Of a DNA stretch of 26,068 bases, positions 5,525-12,250 are shown one piece after another. Position numbers and translations under genes: made by a program. The DNA comes from a virus. Under the pieces are notes generated by a model that made no database searches, had not been told where the DNA came from, and was given only the letters and a program-made list of their open reading frames with translations. Every line of letters starts with the position of its first letter. The stretch's first letter is position 1. The DNA lies in IMG/VR virus record IMGVR_UViG_3300037507_000390, positions 1 through 26,068 of that record. One strand, given 5' to 3'.

Positions 5525-6144
5525 CAGTAGCGAAGTTGCATGTTAGAGTTTGTCATAATTCGCTGCGACACAATTGTTTGTGTGTGCTGCTCGTCCAACT
5601 TCATCAACTCATCTTGCAGAATTGAGTCAGCCTCCTGCTCGGCAAGTGCTGCTTTCTCTTGCTGACCTTCAGCCCGAAGGTAGTCAGCGTATGTTCCGTG
5701 AGCAAGATACTCAAACCATTCATCTGGAACTGTGGTCGTAGAACCGCTCGTCCCGTCCCCATAGGTATCAGAGAACTGCTTCTTGTAAGTCACCCAAGCA
5801 GCCGTGGGAGCAAGTGTTCCTGCAATAATGGTTGCACCTGCGCTAGTCACCATGAAATCAAACTCCTGCACCGAGGCAGTTTGATACGGCTGTTGTTTGT
5901 GAATACGCAGAAATGTGTCAATCGGGTCTTTCCCAGACTCGGTGAATCCAATTACGTTGGATGACACCGCACGCTCTTCGCCAATCTTCAGAAATCTTGT
6001 CCAGTAGTTGGACGCTCGGTAGGCTCGTTTGGCCCGACGATTTACCATCGCCTTAATGCGTGGCAATTCAATAGATGCAAACTCGACACCACAAAGTGCC
6101 TTAATAAGTGGCAAAAGATCAGTGGTGTAATTCTTGGTCTGCAT
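5524..6144 (-). CDS. Putative head-tail adaptor (tail tubular protein A-like)
   Basis: A 206-residue protein. N-terminal helices (residues 8-50, including RIKAMVNRRAKRAY) are followed by a beta-type middle and a C-terminal helix (DEWFEYLAHGTYADYLRAEG then EKAALAEQEADSILQDEL). This helix-sheet-long helix order resembles podovirus adaptor/gatekeeper proteins such as T7 gp11, in which the C-terminal part carries a D/E-rich helix after a W/F-E-Y segment. Adaptors join the portal to the tail nozzle. The similarity is in topology and position (after capsid genes), not in an identifiable motif, so other structural roles remain open. There is no strong Shine-Dalgarno. Confidence 0.5.
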   Translation of the reverse strand: MQTKNYTTDLLPLIKALCGVEFASIELPRIKAMVNRRAKRAYRASNYWTRFLKIGEERAVSSNVIGFTESGKDPIDTFLRIHKQQPYQTASVQEFDFMVTSAGATIIAGTLAPTAAWVTYKKQFSDTYGDGTSGSTTTVPDEWFEYLAHGTYADYLRAEGQQEKAALAEQEADSILQDELMKLDEQHTQTIVSQRIMTNSNMQLRY

Positions 6145-6147
6145 AGA

Positions 6148-6438
6148 TCACATCTTGTAGACGGCCATTGTAGGCTCTAATCGCTGAAAGTCACGAACAA
6201 ATTCCCTGTCCTCCCAGCATTCATGTCCATATTTATGTACCATCTGAAGGTACTCCCGTTGCGGGATCTCCGCAAGGTGTCTCCAGTTCTTCTTGGGAGC
6301 GTATTTCCGCGCCTCTTTAGCGATAGAAGCAGCATCCGCCTCGCGGTATTGCTGGAGAGAATCAAGAAACTGCCGTCCCGTGCATAGTTCACGGACGACA
6401 GCAGCAGTCATCGCCTCTTCTGAAGGCTTAAGTAACAT
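6148..6438 (-). CDS. Small conserved hypothetical phage protein
   Basis: A 96-residue protein from ATG 6438. The frame extends further up, to codon 6558 inside the preceding gene, but that part is translated out of another coding sequence and has no plausible start signal. The product starts MLLKPSEEAMTAAVVREL, has a Q-rich helix, then KKNWRHLAEIP and HKYGHECWEDREFVRDF with several aromatic and charged positions, and ends MAVYKM. It looks mainly helical and basic; I recognise no named family. The leader AAACACCATG lacks a Shine-Dalgarno. It lies just after a hairpin (6461-6479) and three bases before the adaptor-like gene. Confidence 0.65.
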   Translation of the reverse strand: MLLKPSEEAMTAAVVRELCTGRQFLDSLQQYREADAASIAKEARKYAPKKNWRHLAEIPQREYLQMVHKYGHECWEDREFVRDFQRLEPTMAVYKM

Positions 6439-6460
6439 GGTGTTTATGCAAATATGGGCA

Positions 6461-6479
6461 GGGGAGGTTAGAACTCCCC
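6461..6479 (-). promoter_or_regulatory. Hairpin between decoration-type gene and next gene
   Basis: GGGGAG at 6461-6466 pairs with CTCCCC at 6474-6479 around a 7-base loop. It lies between the stop at 6495 and ATG 6438. No T-run follows in the minus-strand direction, so it may be a processing or attenuation element rather than a full terminator. Its surroundings resemble the hairpin at 9190-9209 on the other side of the capsid block. Confidence 0.4.
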
Positions 6480-6494
6480 CACCCGATATTAGGA

Positions 6495-7022
6495 TTAGGC
6501 AACCAGCAATGCGGTGTCCACAATGCGAGCAAAGATTTTTACTTCGCCAGCAGTGCATTCATCCAGCTTGTAACCACTCGGCGTGAACAACGCTTCAAGC
6601 GTATTCGCGGTCGTGTAGGTCTTTCCCTTGATGACGTTTGCGGTCGTCTGTGATCCACCACTATCTGTCCCGGTGAAGTAAGCACCAGTGTTAGCAGCAA
6701 TGAACACTTCCGTTCCATCAAGATGGAGTTCCGTGGAGGTCACGAAACCATCATCATCGCCAGTATCACCAATCTTAATCGTAAGCGAGGCTCCACCAGC
6801 GTCATCATTGAACGGAGTCACCAATCGGAAGCCAACAGACTCGACAATCGAGTACTGAGGAATTGCAGCGATCGGGAACGTCAGCGTGTCATTATCGGCA
6901 GCAGACGGATTGGCAACGAAGTCCGAAAACTTCACAGTGCCAACGTGCGTCCAGCCACGTCCAACTTCATTGTTTACAGATTGATTTGCTTTTCTGTTAT
7001 TCGTTACGTCAATATTAGCCAT
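6495..7022 (-). CDS. Putative capsid decoration or minor virion protein
   Basis: A 175-residue protein immediately after the major capsid gene. It is rich in Thr, Gly, Asp and Val with a strand-like pattern throughout (GTVKFSDFV, SVGFRLVTPF, LTIKIGDTGDDDGFV, TELHLDGTEVFIAAN, EVKIFARIVDTALL), suggesting one beta-sandwich domain. Small beta proteins encoded directly after a capsid protein often decorate the shell or form head fibres; that is inference from position and composition, with no family motif that I can name. The leader AAAATACAATG lacks a Shine-Dalgarno. A hairpin follows its stop. Confidence 0.55.
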   Translation of the reverse strand: MANIDVTNNRKANQSVNNEVGRGWTHVGTVKFSDFVANPSAADNDTLTFPIAAIPQYSIVESVGFRLVTPFNDDAGGASLTIKIGDTGDDDGFVTSTELHLDGTEVFIAANTGAYFTGTDSGGSQTTANVIKGKTYTTANTLEALFTPSGYKLDECTAGEVKIFARIVDTALLVA

Positions 7023-7047
7023 TGTATTTTGTTTCTATCAATTAGGA

Positions 7048-8037
7048 TTAGTATGCAATCTTTCCGTGTGCTTGCGGAGTGCGGCAGACGAGCGTACCCG
7101 CCATGTCCACATAACCACGCTCACCACCACCTTGGTTTTCAAGGCGAGTGGAACCAAGCGGGATAAGTGTCCCGAAACCAAGATACTTGGGATCGAGAAC
7201 ATAACCCACGTTCGTTGTAGCAGTTGGCATACAGGCAGGGTTTCCGTTCACGATGCGAACCAGACCAAAGTCACTATCGAAGAGGCTCACCGAGAGGGTG
7301 ATCTTCTTGGAGGTGGCATCTTGGTTAACTTGATACACCGTTTCGTTAGTGTTGCCTTCTTGTCGGGTGAAGTTGGCAACAACCTTGCGAAGCGCAACGT
7401 TGGCAACAAGCGTAAGGTTTCCGATCTCGCCGGTCTGGGCGAAAATGGAACCAAGAACATCGTTGAAACCAGATTCCGTGAGCGTTGTGGTAACGATCGA
7501 GCCTGATGGCGTACGGAAGGCAGCCGGAACATCCGACGGGCCAGCGGAGTCAAGCCAGTCACCAAGTCCGCGAAGGGCATACGGAGTGCCAGCACCATCT
7601 TCAACCGATCGGTCGTTGTTGGAGCAGATAGCAGCTTCCGCGTCACGCTTGATTTCGCGCATACACTTGGCTTCAGCTTGGGCCACGTTCGCAGGGCCGA
7701 CACTAGTCACAGCGTTCTGCAGGTTCGACACCAGATAATCACGACGGAAGATCTGGGTGTAGTTCCCAAGACGCGCACGACCAGAGAACTTGTCGTCAAA
7801 TGCAGTAACGTCTGCACCCTCTGCGATACCAGCAGTGCTTGGAGCAGCAAGGCTATCCACAACCCACTCATGGAAGGTCGAGGTGGCTTTACCCTTGGCG
7901 CAGAGCGAAAGGATTGGGGTTTCTTCAGGAGCGAGAATCGTCAAGACATCGCTAAGATCCTCCCGGTTGCCGATGGCTGGGCCTACCCCAGTCTTCGCGG
8001 CGGGAGCCGACGGTTGATATGTAGTGCTAATAGGCAT
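7048..8037 (-). CDS. Major capsid protein (HK97-fold, SU10-like type)
   Basis: A 329-residue protein placed directly downstream of the scaffold. The early segment REDLSDVLTILAPEETPIL, then a FHEWVVDSL strand, AEGADVTAFDDKFSGR and GNYTQIFRRDYLVS, a helix with REIKRDAEAAICSNN, and a late DFGLVRIVNGNPACMP strand correspond to the pattern of phage capsid proteins assigned to the SU10/DUF5309 type of the HK97 fold. The protein forms the icosahedral shell around the packaged DNA. The length is normal for the group and there is no fused protease. The leader ATAAAACAATG is A-rich and lacks a Shine-Dalgarno, which is notable for what should be the most highly translated gene here. Confidence 0.85.
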   Translation of the reverse strand: MPISTTYQPSAPAAKTGVGPAIGNREDLSDVLTILAPEETPILSLCAKGKATSTFHEWVVDSLAAPSTAGIAEGADVTAFDDKFSGRARLGNYTQIFRRDYLVSNLQNAVTSVGPANVAQAEAKCMREIKRDAEAAICSNNDRSVEDGAGTPYALRGLGDWLDSAGPSDVPAAFRTPSGSIVTTTLTESGFNDVLGSIFAQTGEIGNLTLVANVALRKVVANFTRQEGNTNETVYQVNQDATSKKITLSVSLFDSDFGLVRIVNGNPACMPTATTNVGYVLDPKYLGFGTLIPLGSTRLENQGGGERGYVDMAGTLVCRTPQAHGKIAY

Positions 8038-8058
8038 TGTTTTATCTTTCTATGTTGT

Positions 8059-9093
8059 TCACTTAAATTGTGCAATTCGGGCGGCAACAAAATCTTCCAC
8101 ACTACCTGTTTGTTCAAAACGAGAGTAGGCTTCTTTAGCCTTAACCTTGACGTTCTTCCCAGATCTTGCAGCCCCGGCCCCATTGGGTGAAGAGGGCGGA
8201 CTCGCCTTCAACTTCGATCCCATGCCAGTCTCAAGTTTGGATTTTCTGCCAAAGATAGACTTTGCAGCGTGAGCAAGGATGTACTCAATCTGCATCCCAA
8301 GCTCCGGGATTTCTTTTCTCAGCTTGCCAACCAACGGATCAGACAACATATTCTGAAAGTTCTTTCCAACATCGGATTCTGCATCCTCGATCTCTGGAAC
8401 CTCCTTGCGAGCCGCTGTATTGTATTGTTCCGTCAGACTTGCGATCTGTTGGCTCTTTACAATTTCTTGATGCTGGGCCGGCAAGAACTTCGTAATTGCA
8501 TCCCTTGCATTGCGATTCGCTTTGCGAACTTGTCTCTTGGTGAACTCGGAGTTTCCAACCACGATGATGTCATCGAGGCCATAATCTTCGTGTTCCTCAA
8601 GAATGCGATCCGTTGTTTCAAGCGTCTCCTCAAGTTCCTTGTACTTGGCTTGCAACCCCTCAACGGAGTCGATTTCACCAAATGGATTGGATTCCTTGGG
8701 GATCTCCCGAACTGTCTTCTCGGCAATCGTGCTAACCTTCTCTTCAAGGGCTTTGTTCTTCGCGGTCAGTTCCCCGATCCGCTCAAGAAGTCGGCTCTTG
8801 CCTTTCTTGGCTAACTCTTTGATTTGCTCTGGAGACAGACTCAACAGATCTATGTCTGATTGAGACTCTTCTTCACCTTCTTCTTCAGATTCCTCGTCAA
8901 CTTCTTCGGCAGTCTCTTCTTCGGATTCAACCTCCTCAGTTTCCTCTACCTCTTCAGTCTCCTCGGCCTCCTCTGGCTCTGGTTCTGATTGTCCCTGTGA
9001 TGCTTGGATTCGTTGAGACATAAGCTCCTCGAAACTCAAGTTTTCCCCACTGGTTTTAGCGTCTCCAGCGTCCGACGGATTTTGTGCTGTCAT
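8059..9093 (-). CDS. Capsid scaffolding protein
   Basis: A 344-residue protein. Residues 38-80 are extremely acidic low-complexity (EEAEETEEVEETEEVESEEE and onward). A predicted coiled-coil region follows (about 100-160: LLERIGELTAKNKALEEK, KYKELEETLETTDRILEEHE), and the C-terminus is basic (GKNVKVKAKEAYSRFEQTG). Acidic N-terminus, coiled-coil centre and basic C-terminal capsid-binding part are the hallmarks of phage scaffolds that guide procapsid assembly and then leave the shell. The position just before the major capsid gene supports this. I see no protease motif. It is the first gene after the 193-bp gap. Confidence 0.8.
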   Translation of the reverse strand: MTAQNPSDAGDAKTSGENLSFEELMSQRIQASQGQSEPEPEEAEETEEVEETEEVESEEETAEEVDEESEEEGEEESQSDIDLLSLSPEQIKELAKKGKSRLLERIGELTAKNKALEEKVSTIAEKTVREIPKESNPFGEIDSVEGLQAKYKELEETLETTDRILEEHEDYGLDDIIVVGNSEFTKRQVRKANRNARDAITKFLPAQHQEIVKSQQIASLTEQYNTAARKEVPEIEDAESDVGKNFQNMLSDPLVGKLRKEIPELGMQIEYILAHAAKSIFGRKSKLETGMGSKLKASPPSSPNGAGAARSGKNVKVKAKEAYSRFEQTGSVEDFVAARIAQFK

Positions 9094-9141
9094 GTCTATT
9101 TACACCAGTTAACGCCCGGCGGTGGCGAGTTCGTGGTGAGA

Positions 9142-9167
9142 CAAACATAAAACTAATAATATGTCAA
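9142..9167 (-). promoter_or_regulatory. Possible late promoter upstream of scaffold and capsid
   Basis: On the minus strand, TTGACA at 9167-9162 is followed by an AT-rich stretch and TATGTTTG at 9149-9142. A sigma70-type -10 box is missing at 16-18 bp from TTGACA. TATGTTTG fits TAnnTTTG, the -7 element described for Bacteroidota promoters, but the distance to the TTG (15 bases) is shorter than usual there. The location, after two hairpins and before the most needed structural genes, makes a promoter reasonable. Confidence is low. Confidence 0.3.
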
Positions 9168-9189
9168 CACCCCTAGAAATGAGCAGGGC

Positions 9190-9209
9190 CGGGAGTTATT
9201 AAACCCCCG
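9190..9209 (-). promoter_or_regulatory. 8-bp hairpin with UAAU loop in the late transcript
   Basis: On the minus-strand RNA, CGGGGGTT pairs with AACUCCCG around a UAAU tetraloop. The fifth pair is G-U in this strand but A-C in the opposite RNA, which suggests that the minus-strand transcript is the one that folds. No U-run follows, so termination is not shown; attenuation or RNA processing ahead of the scaffold gene is possible. Confidence 0.45.
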
Positions 9210-9230
9210 ACCCGCCCAACTAACCAATAA

Positions 9231-9254
9231 GGCGGGAACACCGAAAAACCCGCC
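9231..9254 (-). promoter_or_regulatory. GC-rich hairpin between the small-gene cluster and scaffold
   Basis: GGCGGG at 9231-9236 pairs with CCCGCC at 9249-9254 around a 12-base loop. In the minus-strand direction it comes 33 bases after the stop at 9287 and is followed by TTATTGG, a weak T-rich run. It may end or weaken transcription from the upstream genes before the scaffold gene. With the next hairpin it makes a tandem pair. Confidence 0.4.
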
Positions 9255-9286
9255 GAGCCGATATGAAACTCAAATTATGGAAAATG

Positions 9287-9490
9287 TCAAGATAGTAATT
9301 GCAGCATCTCATCCAGAGTAGCAATGCTTCCTGCCACCTTCATAACCTCTTGCTCACTACTACATTGCCGCAGATCACCAAAGAATCGCTCGCGCTCATC
9401 CCGAAGGAATTGCAAGATTACCTTGTATTCATCCCTATCACGCAGCCCTTCGACTGCCTGTTGGATTGTTGGTTTTGGTATCGGTGTCAT
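9287..9490 (-). CDS. Small helical hypothetical protein
   Basis: A 67-residue protein, MTPIPKPTIQQAVEGLRDRD followed by helical DERERFFGDLRQ and a C-terminal SIATLDEMLQLL. Alternating charged and hydrophobic positions suggest two or three amphipathic helices, possibly a small assembly or connector factor. I recognise no named family, but the design recurs in phages near portal or scaffold genes. The leader AAATACTATG lacks a Shine-Dalgarno. It is the last gene before the hairpin-bearing 193-bp gap. Confidence 0.65.
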   Translation of the reverse strand: MTPIPKPTIQQAVEGLRDRDEYKVILQFLRDERERFFGDLRQCSSEQEVMKVAGSIATLDEMLQLLS

Positions 9491-9499
9491 AGTATTTGG

Positions 9500-9661
9500 T
9501 TAGATTTTGTTCTTTTCCATAGCGCGGATCTTGCGCTCTTGTCGTAGCATCTCCTTGGTCGGCTTGCGTCCAGACCCTTTGTTGGCTCGGATATTATCCC
9601 ATAGTCCGCGTTCGGAGTATGAGCCATCCTTTCGTTTGATCATCTTTTTCACCTTTTTCAT
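9500..9661 (-). CDS. 53-residue basic protein (KDGSYSERGLWDNIRA type)
   Basis: A short gene from ATG 9661, two bases after the previous stop, to TAA 9500-9502. The product starts MKKVKKMIKRKDGSYSERGL and continues with WDNIRANKGSGRKPTKEML, then a charged helix ending MEKNKI. Small phage proteins with the pattern KDG-x-Y-x-x-x-G-L-W-D-N-I and GSG-(R/K)-K-P-T-x-E-M are common next to head genes; their job is unknown to me. It is strongly basic and may bind nucleic acid. Confidence 0.65.
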   Translation of the reverse strand: MKKVKKMIKRKDGSYSERGLWDNIRANKGSGRKPTKEMLRQERKIRAMEKNKI

Positions 9662-9662
9662 G

Positions 9663-9785
9663 TCACTTTACTTTTGTTACTTGCTTGCGAACCTTGGATA
9701 CCTTGGGGACTGCCCCAGATTTTCTTTTCTTGGACTCCTCACGCATCTTGCGCTTAAATTTCTGGTGTGGCAGTTCTCCAATCAT
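9663..9785 (-). CDS. 40-residue lysine-rich protein
   Basis: A small frame from ATG 9785, overlapping the previous stop as ATGA, to TGA 9663-9665. The product MIGELPHQKFKRKMREESKK, then RKSGAVPKVSKVRKQVTKVK, has about 40% Lys/Arg. The four-base coupling on one side and the one-base gap on the other support it being real. Such peptides may coat or bind nucleic acid in the virion; that is a guess from composition. Confidence 0.55.
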   Translation of the reverse strand: MIGELPHQKFKRKMREESKKRKSGAVPKVSKVRKQVTKVK

Positions 9786-9907
9786 TTCTTTTTGCTAGAT
9801 TTTCTTGGCATACGGCTCATCTTGATCTCAACCTCGACATAGCCTTTACCTTTGCCTTTACGCTCCATCTTTTCGTGGCCGCAGCCACATGATTTTCCTT
9901 TTTTCAT
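9782..9907 (-). CDS. 41-residue CxCxH lysine-rich protein
   Basis: A small frame from ATG 9907, with a clear AAGGA Shine-Dalgarno six bases before the ATG, placed inside the end of the portal gene. The product starts MKKGKSCGCGHEKMERKGKG and continues KGYVEVEIKMSRMPRKSSKK. C7, C9 and H11 form a CGCGH cluster that could bind a metal, though a full zinc site would need a fourth ligand or dimerisation. The remainder is basic. It overlaps the next small gene by four bases. I recognise no family. Confidence 0.6.
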   Translation of the reverse strand: MKKGKSCGCGHEKMERKGKGKGYVEVEIKMSRMPRKSSKKK

Positions 9908-9910
9908 AAG

Positions 9911-11980
9911 TTATCCTTGTTGCATTCCTTGTGTTGTTGCCCCACCCATTTGTGCTGGCTGAGTTCCGATTCTTCCGATTTCAGCATTTTGCATCTGCTG
10001 AAGCATAAACTGGTATTGCCCTGCGTACTTCTGGAGACGCTCACCAAACGCTTGATCTTGTTGCGCCCTAGCTGCGACATCAGGCTGCTGAAGGTAAGCT
10101 TGGACAAGCTGTAGGGCAACCTGTGCGCCATTAGGACGGGCTGGAACCTCGATGCCAGAGTAGATCTTGGCAAGGTCGTCAGTCACATCCTTCATCAGCT
10201 TCTCCTGTGCTTCCTCCGCAGGCTGCATAACGTAATCAGCAAAGATCGGGTTAATGCTCGCAGCCGTGAACTCCAGCAGCTTATTGATGTCAATGCGCCC
10301 ATTGCGGTCGAACTGGATCAACGAGATCATGTTCTTCAACTGTGTTTCCGCAGTCTCCGGGTCTGTCTCCTTAGTATCGAACGAGACAACGATACTGTAA
10401 TCATCATCCGCGCTACCCTTGGTCATAATCTGCGGGTTGGGATTGCCGGTCACTTGGAAGAACACCTCGTCCGGCCCCATGCGCTGATACAGCTTCCACG
10501 CCAACGTGAGAACGTCCCGAACGTGGTCAAGGAACTTGTTTACGATGAACTGCTGGCGCACCACGGAAAACGGAGAATTGGGGTCTAGCCCAACTGCTCG
10601 GTCTGCCTGCTGTACCATTTGTGATTCAATGCGCTCGCTTCCTGGGTCAAACGGAGGCACAGGGCCAAACGTCACCTCACCAAGACGGCGGTATGGGACT
10701 CTGCGTCCCGGCCCCCAGTCTGACGGCGGTCGTCCTGCTGGGTGCATAATCGGCGGTAGTGTTGCCAAAGATGCACGGTCAATTCGGCTATCTCGCTCGG
10801 TCTTAATCTGCATCTGCGGCCCACGGAGGATGTCGGAGAACGTCATGGTCTCATACATCCGCTTCTGGTCGTTGGATAGCCGTGTCACCACAAACGGGTA
10901 ATCGTCGTATCCATTGAGCAACTCATGCTTGGCGTATCCCTCGGTCGTAGGATGGAACACTGTGCAGTAGATCCCCTCGCTGCCGTCCTCCTCGTCAATA
11001 AGACGTTGATACGCGTACACCACCATCACAAGGTCGTTGTCGTCCGTGATTGGCAAGCGGTCGATGGTCTTCTGTTTCTCCCCATCAACGTAGAAGGAAT
11101 CCTTACCCCGAAGTGTAGAGATGGCGTTATCCACCCATTGTCTATCCCACCCTTCGTTCTCCACCTTTTTCTCCAGTTCTTGCGAGGTAAGGAAGGTTCT
11201 CCAGAACACATACGGGCTACGTTGTGGGTCTGAAACATAAGGTGGGAAGATTACTTCCCCATCGGGAGCGCAGGCGTAAACCACCGGGCAGTCCACACTG
11301 TTGCGCGGCATCGGGATCTCGGAGATTCCTGTCTTGCGAAGTTCTTTGATTGCCTTCTTGGCACGCTTGTCGGAAATAGCCGGAAACGCCTGCTGGATCG
11401 TCGTAAGAACCATTTCGTCATTCCCACCCATGGCGATCATTTCAGCCAAATCTGGGGCAATCTGGGCGATCTGCTCCAGCGTCACAGATTGTTTGTAGGT
11501 GCGTTTCTCGCGAGTCCACCCAACGTAAGAAACCATAATCCCCTTTTCCAACAAGTAGTTAGCTCCAAGTTCCATTTGGTTCTTGAAGTCAGGGATGTAC
11601 GTCTTACGCATCCACTTCAGGAATGCAGACACAATCTGCGCCCTTGGGATACTAGCCATGCTGGTTGGGAACGCCTTGATGTGACTCCGCTCAAGGGCTT
11701 GGTCAAGGATGGAAACGTAAGCATCAATCCGCTCACCAATGACATTTACCTCCATGTCGGAAGCCCCCTGCCACGGGAAAGCATTCGGCCCTTGTTTACG
11801 CAGATCTTCAGACTTGCCATCCCAGATGTTGCGCCGCTCCTCGTAGGATCGCAGACAAGCCTCAAAGTACTCCTCCAGATCAAGAAGGCAGGTATCGAAT
11901 GCGTTCTGCAATGCAGGAACATTCGGCTCGTTGTCCAAGTAAATCATGGACATTTCTTGATCTTCAGTCGGATCGCTCAT
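9911..11980 (-). CDS. Portal protein
   Basis: A 689-residue protein in the size range of short-tailed phage portals. Near the N-terminus lies FPWQGASDMEVNVIGERID, the conserved portal segment seen in this type, followed by WMRKTYIPDFKNQMELGANY. The middle holds PSDWGPGRRVPYRRLGEVTF, and a C-terminal Q-rich region (QAYLQQPDVAARAQQDQ, YQFMLQQMQNAE, then a Gly/Gln tail) resembles the barrel and tail end. Twelve copies are expected to form the vertex ring through which TerL pumps DNA and to which the adaptor attaches. It overlaps the AT-hook-like gene by four bases. The order TerS-TerL-small gene-portal-scaffold-capsid confirms the identification. Confidence 0.85.
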   Translation of the reverse strand: MSDPTEDQEMSMIYLDNEPNVPALQNAFDTCLLDLEEYFEACLRSYEERRNIWDGKSEDLRKQGPNAFPWQGASDMEVNVIGERIDAYVSILDQALERSHIKAFPTSMASIPRAQIVSAFLKWMRKTYIPDFKNQMELGANYLLEKGIMVSYVGWTREKRTYKQSVTLEQIAQIAPDLAEMIAMGGNDEMVLTTIQQAFPAISDKRAKKAIKELRKTGISEIPMPRNSVDCPVVYACAPDGEVIFPPYVSDPQRSPYVFWRTFLTSQELEKKVENEGWDRQWVDNAISTLRGKDSFYVDGEKQKTIDRLPITDDNDLVMVVYAYQRLIDEEDGSEGIYCTVFHPTTEGYAKHELLNGYDDYPFVVTRLSNDQKRMYETMTFSDILRGPQMQIKTERDSRIDRASLATLPPIMHPAGRPPSDWGPGRRVPYRRLGEVTFGPVPPFDPGSERIESQMVQQADRAVGLDPNSPFSVVRQQFIVNKFLDHVRDVLTLAWKLYQRMGPDEVFFQVTGNPNPQIMTKGSADDDYSIVVSFDTKETDPETAETQLKNMISLIQFDRNGRIDINKLLEFTAASINPIFADYVMQPAEEAQEKLMKDVTDDLAKIYSGIEVPARPNGAQVALQLVQAYLQQPDVAARAQQDQAFGERLQKYAGQYQFMLQQMQNAEIGRIGTQPAQMGGATTQGMQQG

Positions 11981-12249
11981 GGAATGTGTTCAAATTGTTC
12001 TATTAAGTCCCGTTGGATTCTACCAACTTTTATGGTTCTGCCAACTAATTTATTAGTGAACTTTGGTGAAATGGCAATTTTAATGAGTTCGCCGTTTAGG
12101 TCACCAGCCACCCATCTAGGGTTAGGCATTTGACGGATTACCCTAATTTCAAATGTTTCGTTGGTTTTCACCTGTTCTGGCTCGGCTTGTGGTTCCAATT
12201 CGGTTTCCACAACTTTCTTCGGTCTTCCTCGTTTTTTCATGGTATTCAT
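11977..12249 (-). CDS. Small protein with AT-hook-like N-terminus
   Basis: From ATG 12249 the product is 90 residues. It begins MNTMKKRGRPKKVVETELEP, in which KKRGRPKK matches the RGRP core of an AT-hook, a minor-groove DNA-binding motif. The rest has acidic glutamate-rich linker sequence and a beta-rich domain (FEIRVIRQMPNPRWVAGDL, IKIAISPKFTNKLVGRTIKV). GTG 12267 would add six residues but I prefer 12249, which has GGGGGA eight bases upstream; ATG 12240 is also possible. Its coupling to TerL and to the portal suggests a packaging-associated DNA-binding accessory protein; this is inference. Confidence 0.65.
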   Translation of the reverse strand: MNTMKKRGRPKKVVETELEPQAEPEQVKTNETFEIRVIRQMPNPRWVAGDLNGELIKIAISPKFTNKLVGRTIKVGRIQRDLIEQFEHIP

Positions 12250-12250
12250 A

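Noticed and set aside
6439-6558. Long version (136 codons) of the 6148-6438 gene
   Set aside because: The added N-terminus is out-of-frame translation of the decoration gene and hairpin region, rich in Cys and Gly and without a start signal.
8269-8814. Long plus-strand open frame opposite the scaffold gene
   Set aside because: It is antisense to a well-supported coiled-coil scaffold, has no start signal and no recognisable product; it is a shadow of the biased codon use of the real gene.
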